Source: Mariprofundus sp. KV (lineage in GTDB: Bacteria > Pseudomonadota > Zetaproteobacteria > Mariprofundales > Mariprofundaceae). Taken from it: a stretch of 64,000 nt of DNA. Shown piece by piece: positions 37,820-46,890 of the stretch. Each line of letters starts with the position of its first letter. Position 1 is the first letter of the stretch. Position numbers and translations under genes: made by a program. The DNA is taken from assembly GCF_013387475.1 (NCBI RefSeq), contig NZ_VWNB01000001.1, positions 242,069 through 306,068 on the forward strand, in the 5' to 3' direction. The notes beneath the pieces were generated by a model, which saw nothing but the letters and a program-made list of their open reading frames with translations, had not been told where the DNA came from and did not search any database.

Positions 37820-38386
37820 TCAGAGTGCCGCGGCAGGCTCCTCGACAGCCGGAACCTTACCTGTCCGCTGAATCACCTTAAGGATGGAGATAATCTCAGG
37901 TGAAGCCCATGGAAATGCACCGGCCACCTTCTCAACAATCACACCTTCAGCATTGAGAATATAGGTCTCCGGAAAACGGAATGATTTGAGAATGCGGTTG
38001 GCAATCTTGGAGCCGCCCTCATCCCAGTACATCGGGAAGGTGACATGCTCTTCATCAACAAACCTCTTCACATCTTCAAGGTTATTATCCACAGAGAGGC
38101 CAACCACGAGAAATTTATCGGCAGGTAGCAGGTTGGAGAGTGCGACCAGATCAGGCATCTCCTTGCGACAAGGCGGACACCAGGTCGCCCAGGCATTGAG
38201 TACCACCACCTTACCGGCAAACAGCTTATCACTATCAACCACCTCGCCGGAGAGCGACATCATCGGGAAGTTGGGCATCTTCTCACCCTTGGTGGCGACC
38301 GGAGCGGCCTCTTCACTACAGGCAGAGAGCCCCAACATAATTGCCAGCATCAATGCAACAGAACCGCTTTTCATACGAAATGACAT
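37820..38386 (-). CDS. TlpA/ResA-type thioredoxin lipoprotein
   Basis: A 188-residue periplasmic disulfide reductase. A signal peptide ends in the lipobox LGLSAC, so it is membrane-anchored by lipid. The active site is WCPPC in NAWATWCPPCRKEMPDL, and cis-Pro lies in FRFPETYIL. It probably keeps Cys residues reduced in copper or cytochrome proteins. ATG 38386 is chosen (AGGGG seven bases upstream); the frame runs on to 38437. It is the last gene of the copper cassette. Confidence 0.85.
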   Translation of the reverse strand: MSFRMKSGSVALMLAIMLGLSACSEEAAPVATKGEKMPNFPMMSLSGEVVDSDKLFAGKVVVLNAWATWCPPCRKEMPDLVALSNLLPADKFLVVGLSVDNNLEDVKRFVDEEHVTFPMYWDEGGSKIANRILKSFRFPETYILNAEGVIVEKVAGAFPWASPEIISILKVIQRTGKVPAVEEPAAAL

Positions 38387-38396
38387 CAATAGACCC

Positions 38397-38870
38397 CTAG
38401 TAGGCGTGATAAACAGCAGTTTTGCCGTCTTTTTCAAAACTCAGAACATTGTAGTTTTTCGCCGGCAGACCCTCTGGCTGCATACCGGGCGACTGCATCG
38501 GCATACCCGGCGCGGTCAAACCAACCACAGCAGGGCGCTCTTTAAGCAGGCGCTTGATATCTTCAGCAGGCACATGCCCCTCAATGATATAACCATCGAT
38601 AATGGCCGTATGGCAGGAGGCCAGTTTCGCTGCCACACCATACTTGGCCTTGATCGCATCCATATCATCACTTAACACCTCTGTAACAGCGAAACCTTCC
38701 GCTTGCAGATGCTTGGCCCACGCTCCACAGCAGCCGCAATTGGGGTCCTTATACATGGTTATTTCTGTAGCCATTACCGGCTCACTTGCATTGCACGACA
38801 TCAGTAGCGCGGCAACAGCTGCGAGCAAAAAGCGTCTCCAGATGGGTGTTGAAAGGGTTGTTTTTGTCAT
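38397..38870 (-). CDS. DUF411 metal-binding lipoprotein
   Basis: A 157-residue protein with a signal peptide ending in a lipobox-like LLMSC. The mature domain starts with EITMYKDPNCGCCGAWAKH, the CxCC motif of DUF411, and includes ASCHTAIIDGYIIEGHVP and a Met-rich GMPMQSPGMQPEG. The family is linked to periplasmic copper handling (CopG-like). It lies 10 bases upstream of the TlpA gene and 67 bases downstream of copB. Confidence 0.88.
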   Translation of the reverse strand: MTKTTLSTPIWRRFLLAAVAALLMSCNASEPVMATEITMYKDPNCGCCGAWAKHLQAEGFAVTEVLSDDMDAIKAKYGVAAKLASCHTAIIDGYIIEGHVPAEDIKRLLKERPAVVGLTAPGMPMQSPGMQPEGLPAKNYNVLSFEKDGKTAVYHAY

Positions 38871-38937
38871 ACGATCTCCTCAGATATAACGGCAGGAACA
38901 GACCCTACCGCAGAATTTAACTCTCCAAAACCTGCTA

Positions 38938-39621
38938 TTACCAATTAAACAGACGCAGGCCAATTTTCACACCGCCACGCTCCACATCTTCTCCAGCTAC
39001 ACGCTTAAGTGAACGCGTTGAACCGGTGTGGGTGGCGTAGTAAACATCAATATAGGTTGCGATGTGACGATTAAACTCATAACGAAATATAAGACCCGCA
39101 TTGATCAGATTGATGCCTGCCCCGGCATCAGCAGCGATATACTCTCGTCCGCTCCAGCTGATATCTGCATAGGGCTCCAGCACCCATTTCTGGGTCAATT
39201 GCAGCGGCCATGCCAGTTCAATCTCGCCTGTAAGCGCCTGCTTGCCGCCGAGATAGAGTGAGAAACCTGTCTCTATGCCATAGGGTGCCAAGCCATCGAC
39301 TGCAGCCACGCCAAGCCATCCCGGCAGTGGCTTTTGATCATATCTCATACCAATTCGGGCATCCCAGAAGTGGCTGATATAACGACTATAGAGCAGCTGC
39401 GCCTGATGAGCATGCAGCTGCCTGCCAACCTCACCACGGGAGCGGATAACCATTTTGTTGTAATCACTACCAAGCCACCAGTTGCCATCCCACTCAACCA
39501 TGATCTCAGAACCAAGGCGTGTCAGATCGACATCCACAGAACCGCTGGAAAACAGCTGGCGATCACCCATAGCCTGAGCATGGAAAGGGAGCATAAGAAG
39601 CGTTAGAAGCAGGGCTCGCAC
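38938..39621 (-). CDS. copB: Copper resistance outer-membrane protein CopB
   Basis: A 227-residue protein with a signal peptide (MRALLLTLLMLPFHAQAMG) and a CopB beta-barrel, seen in QLLYSRYISHFWDARIGMRY and GLIFRYEFNRHIATYIDVYY and a C-terminal GVKIGLRLFNW ending on an aromatic residue. CopB proteins often have an N-terminal Met/His-rich linker, which is absent here. The GTG start shares its G with the copA TAG stop, so it is translated after CopA. Confidence 0.88.
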   Translation of the reverse strand: MRALLLTLLMLPFHAQAMGDRQLFSSGSVDVDLTRLGSEIMVEWDGNWWLGSDYNKMVIRSRGEVGRQLHAHQAQLLYSRYISHFWDARIGMRYDQKPLPGWLGVAAVDGLAPYGIETGFSLYLGGKQALTGEIELAWPLQLTQKWVLEPYADISWSGREYIAADAGAGINLINAGLIFRYEFNRHIATYIDVYYATHTGSTRSLKRVAGEDVERGGVKIGLRLFNW

Positions 39622-41165
39622 TATTTCACCCTCACTTCACGCATCATACCCGTGGCCATGTGATAAAGAATATGGCAGTGAAAAGCCCAGCGACCGCGAT
39701 TATCCACCGGAACATCTACTGTTACCGTCTGTTTCGGCGGCACATCGATGGTGTGTAGCTTAGGCGCATAGGGCCCCTGCCCATTTTGCAGCACCTGCCA
39801 TAAGCCATGCAGATGGATCGGGTGGTGCATCATCGTCTCATTCACCAGATGTACACGCACCCGCTCACCAAACTCAAACTCCACAGGCTCTGCCATCGCA
39901 TATTTCACATCATCAAATGACCAGAAGTAGCGCTCCATATTGCCTGTAAGTCGAATGGTCAGCTCTCGCGTTACATCGCCATCTGTTTTTTCCAGTGACT
40001 TCAGATCACTGTAACTAAGCTTCACAGGTTTGGCGTGATGATCATGATCTGCGTGATGATCCATAGCGTGATTTCCGTTTGCTGAACCGTGTCCGGCATG
40101 ATCTGGCATCACATCATCCATCTTCAGCACTTTTCGCCGGTCCATCGCTGGAATACCGGCTTTCAGCCCTGTCTGAGTGCTCAGTGTGCCGTGCACATAA
40201 CCGCTGCGATCCATCGCCTGTGCAAAGATTGTAAAAGCCTTTGGCCCTGAATCCGGAGCGAGTTCAACAATAACGTCATATGTCTCGGCAATCGCAATAT
40301 TGAAGCTATCAACACTAACCGGCTCAACCTGCTGACCATCAGCCGCAACCACAGACATCACTAAGCCAGGGATGGATACATCGAAGTAGCTGGCTGCTGC
40401 CGCATTAATAAAGCGCAATCGCACCCGCTCACCCGGTTGAACAGCTGCCTGCCAGCTATCTCTGCTGCTCTGCCCGTTCATCAGAAAGGTATAACCGGTA
40501 ACATCAGAGATATCACTCGGATCCATACGCATACGGGCAAAACCACGCCGTTCACGCCACATCTGTTGCCGCTGGCCTGCATCAGCTGCAGCAAGCTTGC
40601 TGAAAAAACTGACCAGATCCCGTCGCGGCTTCTTGTAGTAGTCCGATTCTGATTTCAGGTGTTTGAGCACATCATTGGGGTTTTCATCCGTCCAGTCCGA
40701 AAGCATCACGATGTAGTCCCGATCAACAGCTGAACCGGACTGATCAGCAGGCTCAATAATGATGGCGCCATAGACACCCTGCTGCTCCTGAAAACCGGAG
40801 TGGCTGTGATACCAATAGGTACCACTCTGTTGCGGTGTGAAGCGATAGGTGAAGCTTTTACCGGGTGGGATGCCATCAAAGCTTAAACCCGGCACACCAT
40901 CCATATCCGATGGTATAATCAGGCCATGCCAATGGATAGAGCTCGGCTCACTCAGGCGGTTTCTCACCCGAATCACGACCTCCTCGCCCTCTTTAAAGTA
41001 GAGGGTTGGCGCAGGGATTGTGCCATTCACAGCAAGCGCTCTGGCCTGCTCGCCTGAGAAACTGACCATCTTCTCATCAACAGTGAGTTCATATTCAGCG
41101 GCCATGGCTGTAGCCGCCCACACCGCTACCACTACTGACATCAGCAGGGGATTCATTCGATTCAT
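39621..41165 (-). CDS. copA: Copper resistance multicopper oxidase CopA
   Basis: A 514-residue periplasmic laccase-type oxidase. Copper ligands are in SIHWHGL, YWYHSHSGFQEQQG, HHPIHLHGLW and WAFHCHILYHMATGMM (types 1-3). A His-rich loop (HAGHGSANGNHAMDHHADHD) lies before the last cupredoxin domain. Pseudomonas CopA is about 600 residues and is exported by Tat. This one is shorter, and its signal peptide (LLMSVVVAVWAATAMAA) shows no twin arginine, so Sec export is likelier. It is coupled to copB. The same symbol is used for the unrelated P-type ATPase at 17692. Confidence 0.93.
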   Translation of the reverse strand: MNRMNPLLMSVVVAVWAATAMAAEYELTVDEKMVSFSGEQARALAVNGTIPAPTLYFKEGEEVVIRVRNRLSEPSSIHWHGLIIPSDMDGVPGLSFDGIPPGKSFTYRFTPQQSGTYWYHSHSGFQEQQGVYGAIIIEPADQSGSAVDRDYIVMLSDWTDENPNDVLKHLKSESDYYKKPRRDLVSFFSKLAAADAGQRQQMWRERRGFARMRMDPSDISDVTGYTFLMNGQSSRDSWQAAVQPGERVRLRFINAAAASYFDVSIPGLVMSVVAADGQQVEPVSVDSFNIAIAETYDVIVELAPDSGPKAFTIFAQAMDRSGYVHGTLSTQTGLKAGIPAMDRRKVLKMDDVMPDHAGHGSANGNHAMDHHADHDHHAKPVKLSYSDLKSLEKTDGDVTRELTIRLTGNMERYFWSFDDVKYAMAEPVEFEFGERVRVHLVNETMMHHPIHLHGLWQVLQNGQGPYAPKLHTIDVPPKQTVTVDVPVDNRGRWAFHCHILYHMATGMMREVRVK

Positions 41166-41230
41166 CTGTTCTACACTCCTTTCAATATGATCGCGACACA
41201 GCTTGTGCCGTTACAGTCAAATGAAAGGAA

Positions 41231-41641
41231 TCAAATCAGAATGCGTTGTGTTGTCTCATAGAGGATAGTGCCGCTTGTTGGCGGTCCGGTTGTAGGCCGA
41301 GCAAACACTCCCAGGGTCGGATCAGGCACAGGGATTTCATTCAGTTGAAGGGTTATATAACTGATGAATAGCAGATCGGCATCAACCGATGTGTGTAGAT
41401 TCTGCAGCAGCTGATCAGGGGTATTGCAGTGGGAACAGGCCGATTGTTGTGAACCTGAACCCTGAACCATATCCATTGTTGTGGCGCAGTGATCAGCATG
41501 CATCTGCTGCGAGGAGCTGGCCATCGGCATGGCGTGAGCATCGGGCACCATCAGGCAGAATCCGGCGGCAAAAACCTGCATGGCAAACAGGCCGACCATC
41601 AGTCGGGAAAAGCCACGCATATGCAGTTTGCGAATCAACAT
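41231..41641 (-). CDS. Met/His/Cys-rich exported protein, probably copper-related
   Basis: A 136-residue protein from ATG 41641 (an in-frame TTG lies at 41650). The signal peptide runs to VPDAHA. The mature N-terminus is rich in metal ligands: MPMASSSQQMHADHCATTMD and ACSHCNT. It has the look of small DUF2946-like copper-responsive proteins. It lies 65 bases upstream of copA on the same strand and is probably the first gene of the cassette. No enzyme motif. Confidence 0.7.
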   Translation of the reverse strand: MLIRKLHMRGFSRLMVGLFAMQVFAAGFCLMVPDAHAMPMASSSQQMHADHCATTMDMVQGSGSQQSACSHCNTPDQLLQNLHTSVDADLLFISYITLQLNEIPVPDPTLGVFARPTTGPPTSGTILYETTQRILI

Positions 41642-41696
41642 GCGGCTCAAGTTACGCAGATAAAGATGAACAGACCATGAAAGTTATTCTTCTATC

Positions 41697-43538
41697 TCAG
41701 GGTGTTACTTCCACATTGCAGATGGCAAAGACACTCGGATGGCGATCAGAGAGGCCGATCATCTCTGCCAGTTGCCCCATATGCTGAAGCGATTGCGCAG
41801 GCAGATGCACACCAGTCAGCGCCAGCAGCTTCTGCTCCAGCGCGAAATAGATACCCGAAAAGTAGCTGTCGGCATTGCCGAACATTTTCACCAACAACAT
41901 CTCACGCAGACCCATCGGCTGCTCAATCCAGACTCTGCTATAACTCTCCAGATTGGCCCTTCTCGCCGCTGCGGCTACCGCATCATCAAAGCTGCCTAGG
42001 GCATCAACCAGCCCCAGACGCAGCGCATCTTTACCACTCCAAACGCGCCCCTCTGCCACTTCAGCTACTTTCTCGATTGGCATCTTTCTCCCATCTGCAA
42101 CGACCTGCAGAAAACGCTGATAGATAAATTCGATGGAGAGCTGCATCACCCGTCTCAACTCTTCAGGCAGGGCACGATCACCACGAATACCGGCAGCAAC
42201 GGAGGTTGTTTCCAGTCCGTCGGTATGAATACCCAGCTCATTCAAACCCCTGCCAACATTGGCCAGCACGCCGAAAGCTCCGATGGAGCCGGTAATGGTC
42301 GTCGGGGAGGCCCAGACCTCATCTGCCGTTGCCGATAACCAGTAACCACCTGAGGCAGCCACACTGCCCATCGATACAATGACCGGTTTGCGACTGGCCT
42401 GCAGCCGTTTGACCTCGGCACGAATCACTTCGGAGGCCTGTGCACTGCCACCGGGGCTATCGACACGAATCACAACAGCTCTGATATTGGGATCCTTGCG
42501 TGCCTGCGCCAGCAACTCAGCCATACTATCGCCACCCACTGTTCCCGGTGGCTGTTTGCCATCAAGGATCATGCCGCTGGCCGTGATAATACCGATGCGG
42601 TCCTTTTTAGCAGGCGGCTCTTCGCTGCTGGCTGCTGTCATATAGTGCTGCAACTCAATAAAAGGATATTCTCCTGCCTCATGGCCCATAGCCCCGGAGA
42701 TGTAATTCTCAATGTCGCCATAATCAGCCAGCGCATCCACCAGTCCCTCTGCTTTGGCCAGCTCAGCAAGGCTGTTGTTGTGTTGTGCAAGAAATTCGGA
42801 GGGTCTGTCCAGCACGGTCTGCAGTCGCTCTGCCTTTAGATTACGCATGACCGCCAGATCCTGTTTGTACTCACTCCAGAGCTGATCAATCACCTGCTTG
42901 TTGGCCTGGCGATCAGCATCCGACATCGAATTGCGGACCAGCGGCTCTACCGCAGATTTATATTCACCTGCCTTAAACAGCTGTACATCGATATTGAGTT
43001 TGGCCAGCAGATCCTTGAAGTAGTTGCGGTAGACACTGAAGCCGGAGATGGCCACGACACCGAGAGGGTTGAGAAAGATCTGATCAGCTGTGGCGGCCAG
43101 GTAGTATTGCGACTGGCTATAGTTCGGACCAATGGCGATCACCATCTTCTCGCTCTTCTTGAAATCTTCAATCGCCGATCTGATCTCCTGCAGCTTGGGC
43201 AGCGAGGTCGCCTCCATCTGATCCAGCTTAAGCACCATCAGGCGAATGCGCGGATCGGTAGCGGCAAAACGGATCGAGGCGGTGAGATCATGCAGATTGG
43301 TCTGATTCGGGGCAGAGACATTCAGGCCGCTGGGCAGCAGTGCCGGCGATGGCAGCTCTAGCTCTTCAACAATTTTACCCGTCGGATTAATCACCAGCGC
43401 TGCATCATTGGGTACAGAGACCTGCTCGCTTGTTACAGCCAGAATGAAGATCAATATAAAAAGGAGGAAGAAGCCGTTGACCAGAATCCGGCGAAAGCGG
43501 TCAAGCCAGGTCATCAATGTACTGAAGAATTTTCTCAT
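41697..43538 (-). CDS. sppA: Signal peptide peptidase SppA (67K type)
   Basis: A 613-residue inner-membrane serine protease that degrades cleaved signal peptides. One N-terminal helix (ILVNGFFLLFILIFILAVTS) anchors two tandem ClpP-like halves. The catalytic Ser is in VSMGSVAASGGYW in the second half. The general-base Lys would be in the first half (QLFKAGEYKSAVEPLVRN). The length fits the proteobacterial long form. Divergent from uppP. Confidence 0.93.
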   Translation of the reverse strand: MRKFFSTLMTWLDRFRRILVNGFFLLFILIFILAVTSEQVSVPNDAALVINPTGKIVEELELPSPALLPSGLNVSAPNQTNLHDLTASIRFAATDPRIRLMVLKLDQMEATSLPKLQEIRSAIEDFKKSEKMVIAIGPNYSQSQYYLAATADQIFLNPLGVVAISGFSVYRNYFKDLLAKLNIDVQLFKAGEYKSAVEPLVRNSMSDADRQANKQVIDQLWSEYKQDLAVMRNLKAERLQTVLDRPSEFLAQHNNSLAELAKAEGLVDALADYGDIENYISGAMGHEAGEYPFIELQHYMTAASSEEPPAKKDRIGIITASGMILDGKQPPGTVGGDSMAELLAQARKDPNIRAVVIRVDSPGGSAQASEVIRAEVKRLQASRKPVIVSMGSVAASGGYWLSATADEVWASPTTITGSIGAFGVLANVGRGLNELGIHTDGLETTSVAAGIRGDRALPEELRRVMQLSIEFIYQRFLQVVADGRKMPIEKVAEVAEGRVWSGKDALRLGLVDALGSFDDAVAAAARRANLESYSRVWIEQPMGLREMLLVKMFGNADSYFSGIYFALEQKLLALTGVHLPAQSLQHMGQLAEMIGLSDRHPSVFAICNVEVTP

Positions 43539-43608
43539 GATTTCAGTTCCTTCTTAATTGCTGCTAGATACGGCTAGCGTAGCAGTGTTGTTTCGAAAAA
43601 ACATCACG

Positions 43609-43614
43609 TATAGT
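43609..43614 (+). promoter_or_regulatory. -10 box for a possibly leaderless uppP mRNA
   Basis: TATAGT ends six bases before ATG 43621, which would put the transcription start on or next to the start codon. A weak TGTTGT (43586-43591) lies 17 bases upstream. The uppP start has no Shine-Dalgarno sequence, which fits. Confidence 0.45.
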
Positions 43615-43620
43615 GCCGCC

Positions 43621-44451
43621 ATGCAAAACATCGCCACAGAGTCGATTGACTATATCCAGGCCATTTTCCTCGCGCTGATTCAGGGTATCACCGAGTTTCT
43701 GCCCATCTCTTCATCAGCACATCTGGCGCTGGTGCCACTGCTGACAAGCTGGCCGGATCAGGGGCTGGCCTTTGATTGTGTAGTACATCTGGGCTCCCTG
43801 ACAGCTGTGGTTTTCTACTTCCGTGCAGATCTGGCGCGTATGGCATCCGGCTTTACCATCACCGTGAAGCAGCGCTCGATCTCTGCTGATCGTGATGGTT
43901 ATATGGCCTGGCTGATCGGTTTCGCCACCATTCCGGTCGGCCTGTTCGGTTTAACGTTTAAAGATATGATCGAAAATGACTTTCGTTCACTGACCGTTAT
44001 CGGCACCACTTCGATCATCTTCGGCCTGCTGCTCTGGCTGGCCGACACAGAGGATAAAAATAGCAAAACAGAAAGCTCGTGGAACCTGCGTGATGTGATG
44101 ATCGTAGGTGTAGCGCAGGCCATTGCCCTGATTCCCGGCACATCGCGTTCCGGCATCACCATGACAGCTGCGCTGATGATGGGTTACAACCGTGAGACTG
44201 CTGCGCGCTTCTCATTTCTACTCTCCATCCCGGTGATCATTCTGGCTGGCGCCATCAAAATCAGGGACTGGATCGCGCAGCCTGATCAGGCCGCAGGTCT
44301 GCTTGAACTGCTGATCGGTTATGGCCTCTCTGCTATCTCGGCTTATCTCTGTATTCACTATTTCCTGAAATATCTGCAGCGTATCGGCATGGGCCCTTTT
44401 GTAATCTATCGCATTCTGCTCGGCGCTGTCCTGCTCTGGATGGTCTACTGA
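43621..44451 (+). CDS. uppP: Undecaprenyl-diphosphatase
   Basis: A 276-residue, eight-helix enzyme that recycles the lipid carrier of cell-wall synthesis by removing a phosphate from undecaprenyl diphosphate. The signatures are QGITEFLPISSSAHLALVP and IPGTSRSGITMTA. ATG 43621 begins the conserved core; the frame to 43558 is not needed. Its stop lies one base before the ATG of lgt, so the two envelope genes are paired. Confidence 0.94.
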   Translation: MQNIATESIDYIQAIFLALIQGITEFLPISSSAHLALVPLLTSWPDQGLAFDCVVHLGSLTAVVFYFRADLARMASGFTITVKQRSISADRDGYMAWLIGFATIPVGLFGLTFKDMIENDFRSLTVIGTTSIIFGLLLWLADTEDKNSKTESSWNLRDVMIVGVAQAIALIPGTSRSGITMTAALMMGYNRETAARFSFLLSIPVIILAGAIKIRDWIAQPDQAAGLLELLIGYGLSAISAYLCIHYFLKYLQRIGMGPFVIYRILLGAVLLWMVY

Positions 44452-44452
44452 C

Positions 44453-45253
44453 ATGACATGGAGCGGCATTGATCCGGTAGCCCTGCAGCTTGGGCCGCTG
44501 GCCATTCACTGGTATGGCCTGATGTATATCGCCGGTTTTTTCGGCACCTGGTATCTGGTTCGTCTGCAGCTTAAGCAGGCAGGCTTGTGGGAAACACGTG
44601 TCAGTCACGATGCCTACGAGGGGCTGTTCACCACCCTGATTCTCGGTGTCATCCTCGGTGGCCGTCTGGCCTACGTACTGTTCTACAACTTCGACTACTA
44701 CCTCGATCACCCGATTGAGGCATTTTATATCTGGCAGGGTGGCATGTCGTTTCATGGCGGCATGGTCGGCCCGCTGATCGCTGGCTGGTGGTACTGCAAC
44801 AAACATGATCTGCCGTTTCTGGCGCTGGCTGATCGCTTTTTTACCGTTGCGCCGCTGGGTTTGATGTTCGGACGTATCGGCAACTTCATTAATGGTGAGT
44901 TATGGGGCCGCACCACCGATGTCTCATGGGGCGTGATTTTCCCACATGCAGGCCCTCTGCCAAGGCATCCCAGCCAACTCTATGAGATGGCACTGGAAGG
45001 GCTGCTGCTGTTTATTGTGTTGTGGCTGCTTCGTAACAGGGCCTGGCCGGAGGGGGCTCGCGTGGCGATCTTCCTCAGCGGTTATGCCGTTGCACGCATC
45101 TTCTGTGAGAACTTCAGAGAGCCTGATGAGCAGCTGGGCTTCCTCTTTGGGCCTGTGACGATGGGTATGCTGCTCTCATCAGCGATGCTGATCGCAGGTC
45201 TTCTCTGGCTGAGCAGACTGTTTATTGGCAGAGAAAAGGCCTCAGGCGAGTAG
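44453..45253 (+). CDS. lgt: Prolipoprotein diacylglyceryl transferase
   Basis: A 266-residue, seven-helix enzyme that attaches diacylglycerol to the lipobox Cys of lipoproteins. The signature GRIGNFINGELWGR is present, along with the N-terminal AIHWYGLMYIAGFFGTWYLV and SFHGGMVGPLI. The window encodes at least three lipoprotein substrates (near 12147, 38386 and 38870). The 3' end overlaps a small minus-strand ORF by 12 bases. Confidence 0.95.
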   Translation: MTWSGIDPVALQLGPLAIHWYGLMYIAGFFGTWYLVRLQLKQAGLWETRVSHDAYEGLFTTLILGVILGGRLAYVLFYNFDYYLDHPIEAFYIWQGGMSFHGGMVGPLIAGWWYCNKHDLPFLALADRFFTVAPLGLMFGRIGNFINGELWGRTTDVSWGVIFPHAGPLPRHPSQLYEMALEGLLLFIVLWLLRNRAWPEGARVAIFLSGYAVARIFCENFREPDEQLGFLFGPVTMGMLLSSAMLIAGLLWLSRLFIGREKASGE

Positions 45254-45457
45254 TTCAGCCTCGATCTCGGCTATTTGCCCCTCTTCATGGTTGGCATAAC
45301 CCAACCTGAAGGCAAATGCCCAGAAACAGGCCTCGCGGACAAAATAGGCGCGGTTATCCAGATAATGAATACAGATACCCTTGCCTGCACTCTCAACGGC
45401 AAAAGAACTGATACGGGAAAAAGATGCTGCGATGGTTTTAGCTCGGCTACTTTTCAT
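45242..45457 (-). CDS. Small protein, unknown (71 aa)
   Basis: The frame from ATG 45457 is preceded on the minus strand by AGAGGAGAGAGCC, a good ribosome site. The product is basic at the N-terminus (MKSSRAKTIAASF) and has an aromatic middle (CIHYLDNRAYFVREACFWAF) and an acidic end (GQIAEIEAELLA). No family recognised. It lies between lgt and xthA on the opposite strand. A longer frame reaches 45496. Confidence 0.45.
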   Translation of the reverse strand: MKSSRAKTIAASFSRISSFAVESAGKGICIHYLDNRAYFVREACFWAFAFRLGYANHEEGQIAEIEAELLA

Positions 45458-45565
45458 GGCTCTCTCCTCTGATCGTCGGGCTGTTTTATCTATCATCTGT
45501 TGTACGACTGTTTATCTATCTATCGTACTACTGCTATCCAACATGAGCATAAAGCGTGCCGCCAC

Positions 45566-45571
45566 TATAAT
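45566..45571 (+). promoter_or_regulatory. -10 box upstream of xthA
   Basis: A perfect TATAAT lies 24-48 bases upstream of the possible xthA starts (45595, 45619). No consensus -35 is visible in the 17 bases expected upstream. Confidence 0.4.
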
Positions 45572-45618
45572 TCGCACTATTTCTTGAGACTGTGATGCAA
45601 CTCATTCATGATCAGCCG

Positions 45619-46377
45619 ATGCGAATCACCACCTGGAATGTGAACTCTCTTAACGTGCGCCTGCCGCATCTGCTTGAGTATCTGGCTGAGTTCAAACCTG
45701 ATGTTATCGCCCTGCAGGAGACCAAAATTCCTGATGAGAAGTTTCCGACTGCAGAGATTGAAGCGGCCGGTTACCAGGCTGTTTTTTCCGGTCAGAAAAC
45801 CTACAACGGTGTCGCCATCATCAGTCGCCAAAAGGCGAGCGATATTGTTACTGAAATCCCCGATCTGGATGATCCGCAGCGCCGACTACTGGCTGCAACC
45901 ATCAACGGCGTGCGCATCATCAATGTCTATATCCCCAATGGGCAGGAGGTCGGCTCGGAGAAGTTCGCCTACAAATTCCGTTGGCTCGACGCCTTTAAAT
46001 CCTACCTGCAGAGTGAGCTAAACAACCACAACCGACTGGTGCTGCTCGGTGATTACAATATCACACCGGGTGATTTTGATGTGCATGATCCGAGCCGCTG
46101 GCAGGGCAAAATCACCTGCTCTGAGCGGGAGCGTGAAGCCTTTGCGCAACTACTGAATCTGGGGCTGAGAGACAGCGTGCGCGAACTTCATCCCGATGCG
46201 CCGATGTTCAGCTGGTGGGATTACCGCATGAATGCCTTTCGCCGAAAATGGGGGATTCGCATAGATCATCTGCTGGTAACCCCTGCCATGCAGCCGCTTA
46301 CTGCCGGTGTGGCCACGGACTACCGCGCCAGAGAGCGGCCCAGTGATCATGCCCCCGTATGGGTAAATTTTGCCTGA
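45619..46377 (+). CDS. xthA: Exodeoxyribonuclease III
   Basis: A 252-residue AP endonuclease/3'-5' exonuclease of base excision repair. Endonuclease-exonuclease-phosphatase motifs: WNVNSLNVRLPHL, LQETKI (metal Glu), LLGDYNITP, IRIDHLLV and SDHAPVW (catalytic His). The start is uncertain: 45619 begins the conserved core (MRITTWNVNS), while ATG 45595 has a weak GAGA upstream and adds eight residues. Confidence 0.93.
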   Translation: MRITTWNVNSLNVRLPHLLEYLAEFKPDVIALQETKIPDEKFPTAEIEAAGYQAVFSGQKTYNGVAIISRQKASDIVTEIPDLDDPQRRLLAATINGVRIINVYIPNGQEVGSEKFAYKFRWLDAFKSYLQSELNNHNRLVLLGDYNITPGDFDVHDPSRWQGKITCSEREREAFAQLLNLGLRDSVRELHPDAPMFSWWDYRMNAFRRKWGIRIDHLLVTPAMQPLTAGVATDYRARERPSDHAPVWVNFA

Positions 46378-46479
46378 GTGGCCTGTTAAGTCTGGGTGGA
46401 CTATCATAAATCATGCAGATCATTACAGGTGCTGCGCATCAATTTTTCTGAGCTTGCAGTAAGAACAAGGAGATTAGCA

Positions 46480-46890
46480 ATGAAACAGTTTCAGCAGACA
46501 CTGACCATTCAATGTCATGAGCAGGGCTTTAATGATTTCACACGCGCACTGAAAATGGTGGTACATCAGGCCAATTTCGACGGCGGCCTTCTCGCCCTGT
46601 TCACTCCGGATGTGGGCTGTTCACTGAGTGTTCAGGAGAAAAATGCCCCGGGCAACCGCGACAGAATGGAGATTATGACTGGCCATCACGACAACGAGGC
46701 ACATGCTAGGGCGGATCTGCATGAGGTCGACCTGCATGACCACACACGCATGGCCATGACCTCCCCTTCACTTTCGATTCCAATACAAAATGGCCGCCCG
46801 GTATTGGGAACCTGGCAGGCCGTCTGCCTCTACGAGCATCACTCCCATGCCAATACGAGAAACATCTTCCTGCATATTGTCGGCAATTAG
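46480..46890 (+). CDS. YjbQ (UPF0047) family protein
   Basis: A 136-residue protein of the YjbQ fold, which has a phosphate-synthase-like pocket and weak thiamine-phosphate synthase activity in some members. Visible are FTPDVGCSLSVQEKNAP in place of the usual HTSASL block, a His-rich middle (TGHHDNEAHARADLHEVDLH) and PIQNGRPVLGTWQAVCLYEH. The first motif has Phe-Thr-Pro where the family commonly has His-Thr-Ser, so the active site differs. ATG 46480 has AAGGAGA upstream. Confidence 0.82.
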   Translation: MKQFQQTLTIQCHEQGFNDFTRALKMVVHQANFDGGLLALFTPDVGCSLSVQEKNAPGNRDRMEIMTGHHDNEAHARADLHEVDLHDHTRMAMTSPSLSIPIQNGRPVLGTWQAVCLYEHHSHANTRNIFLHIVGN

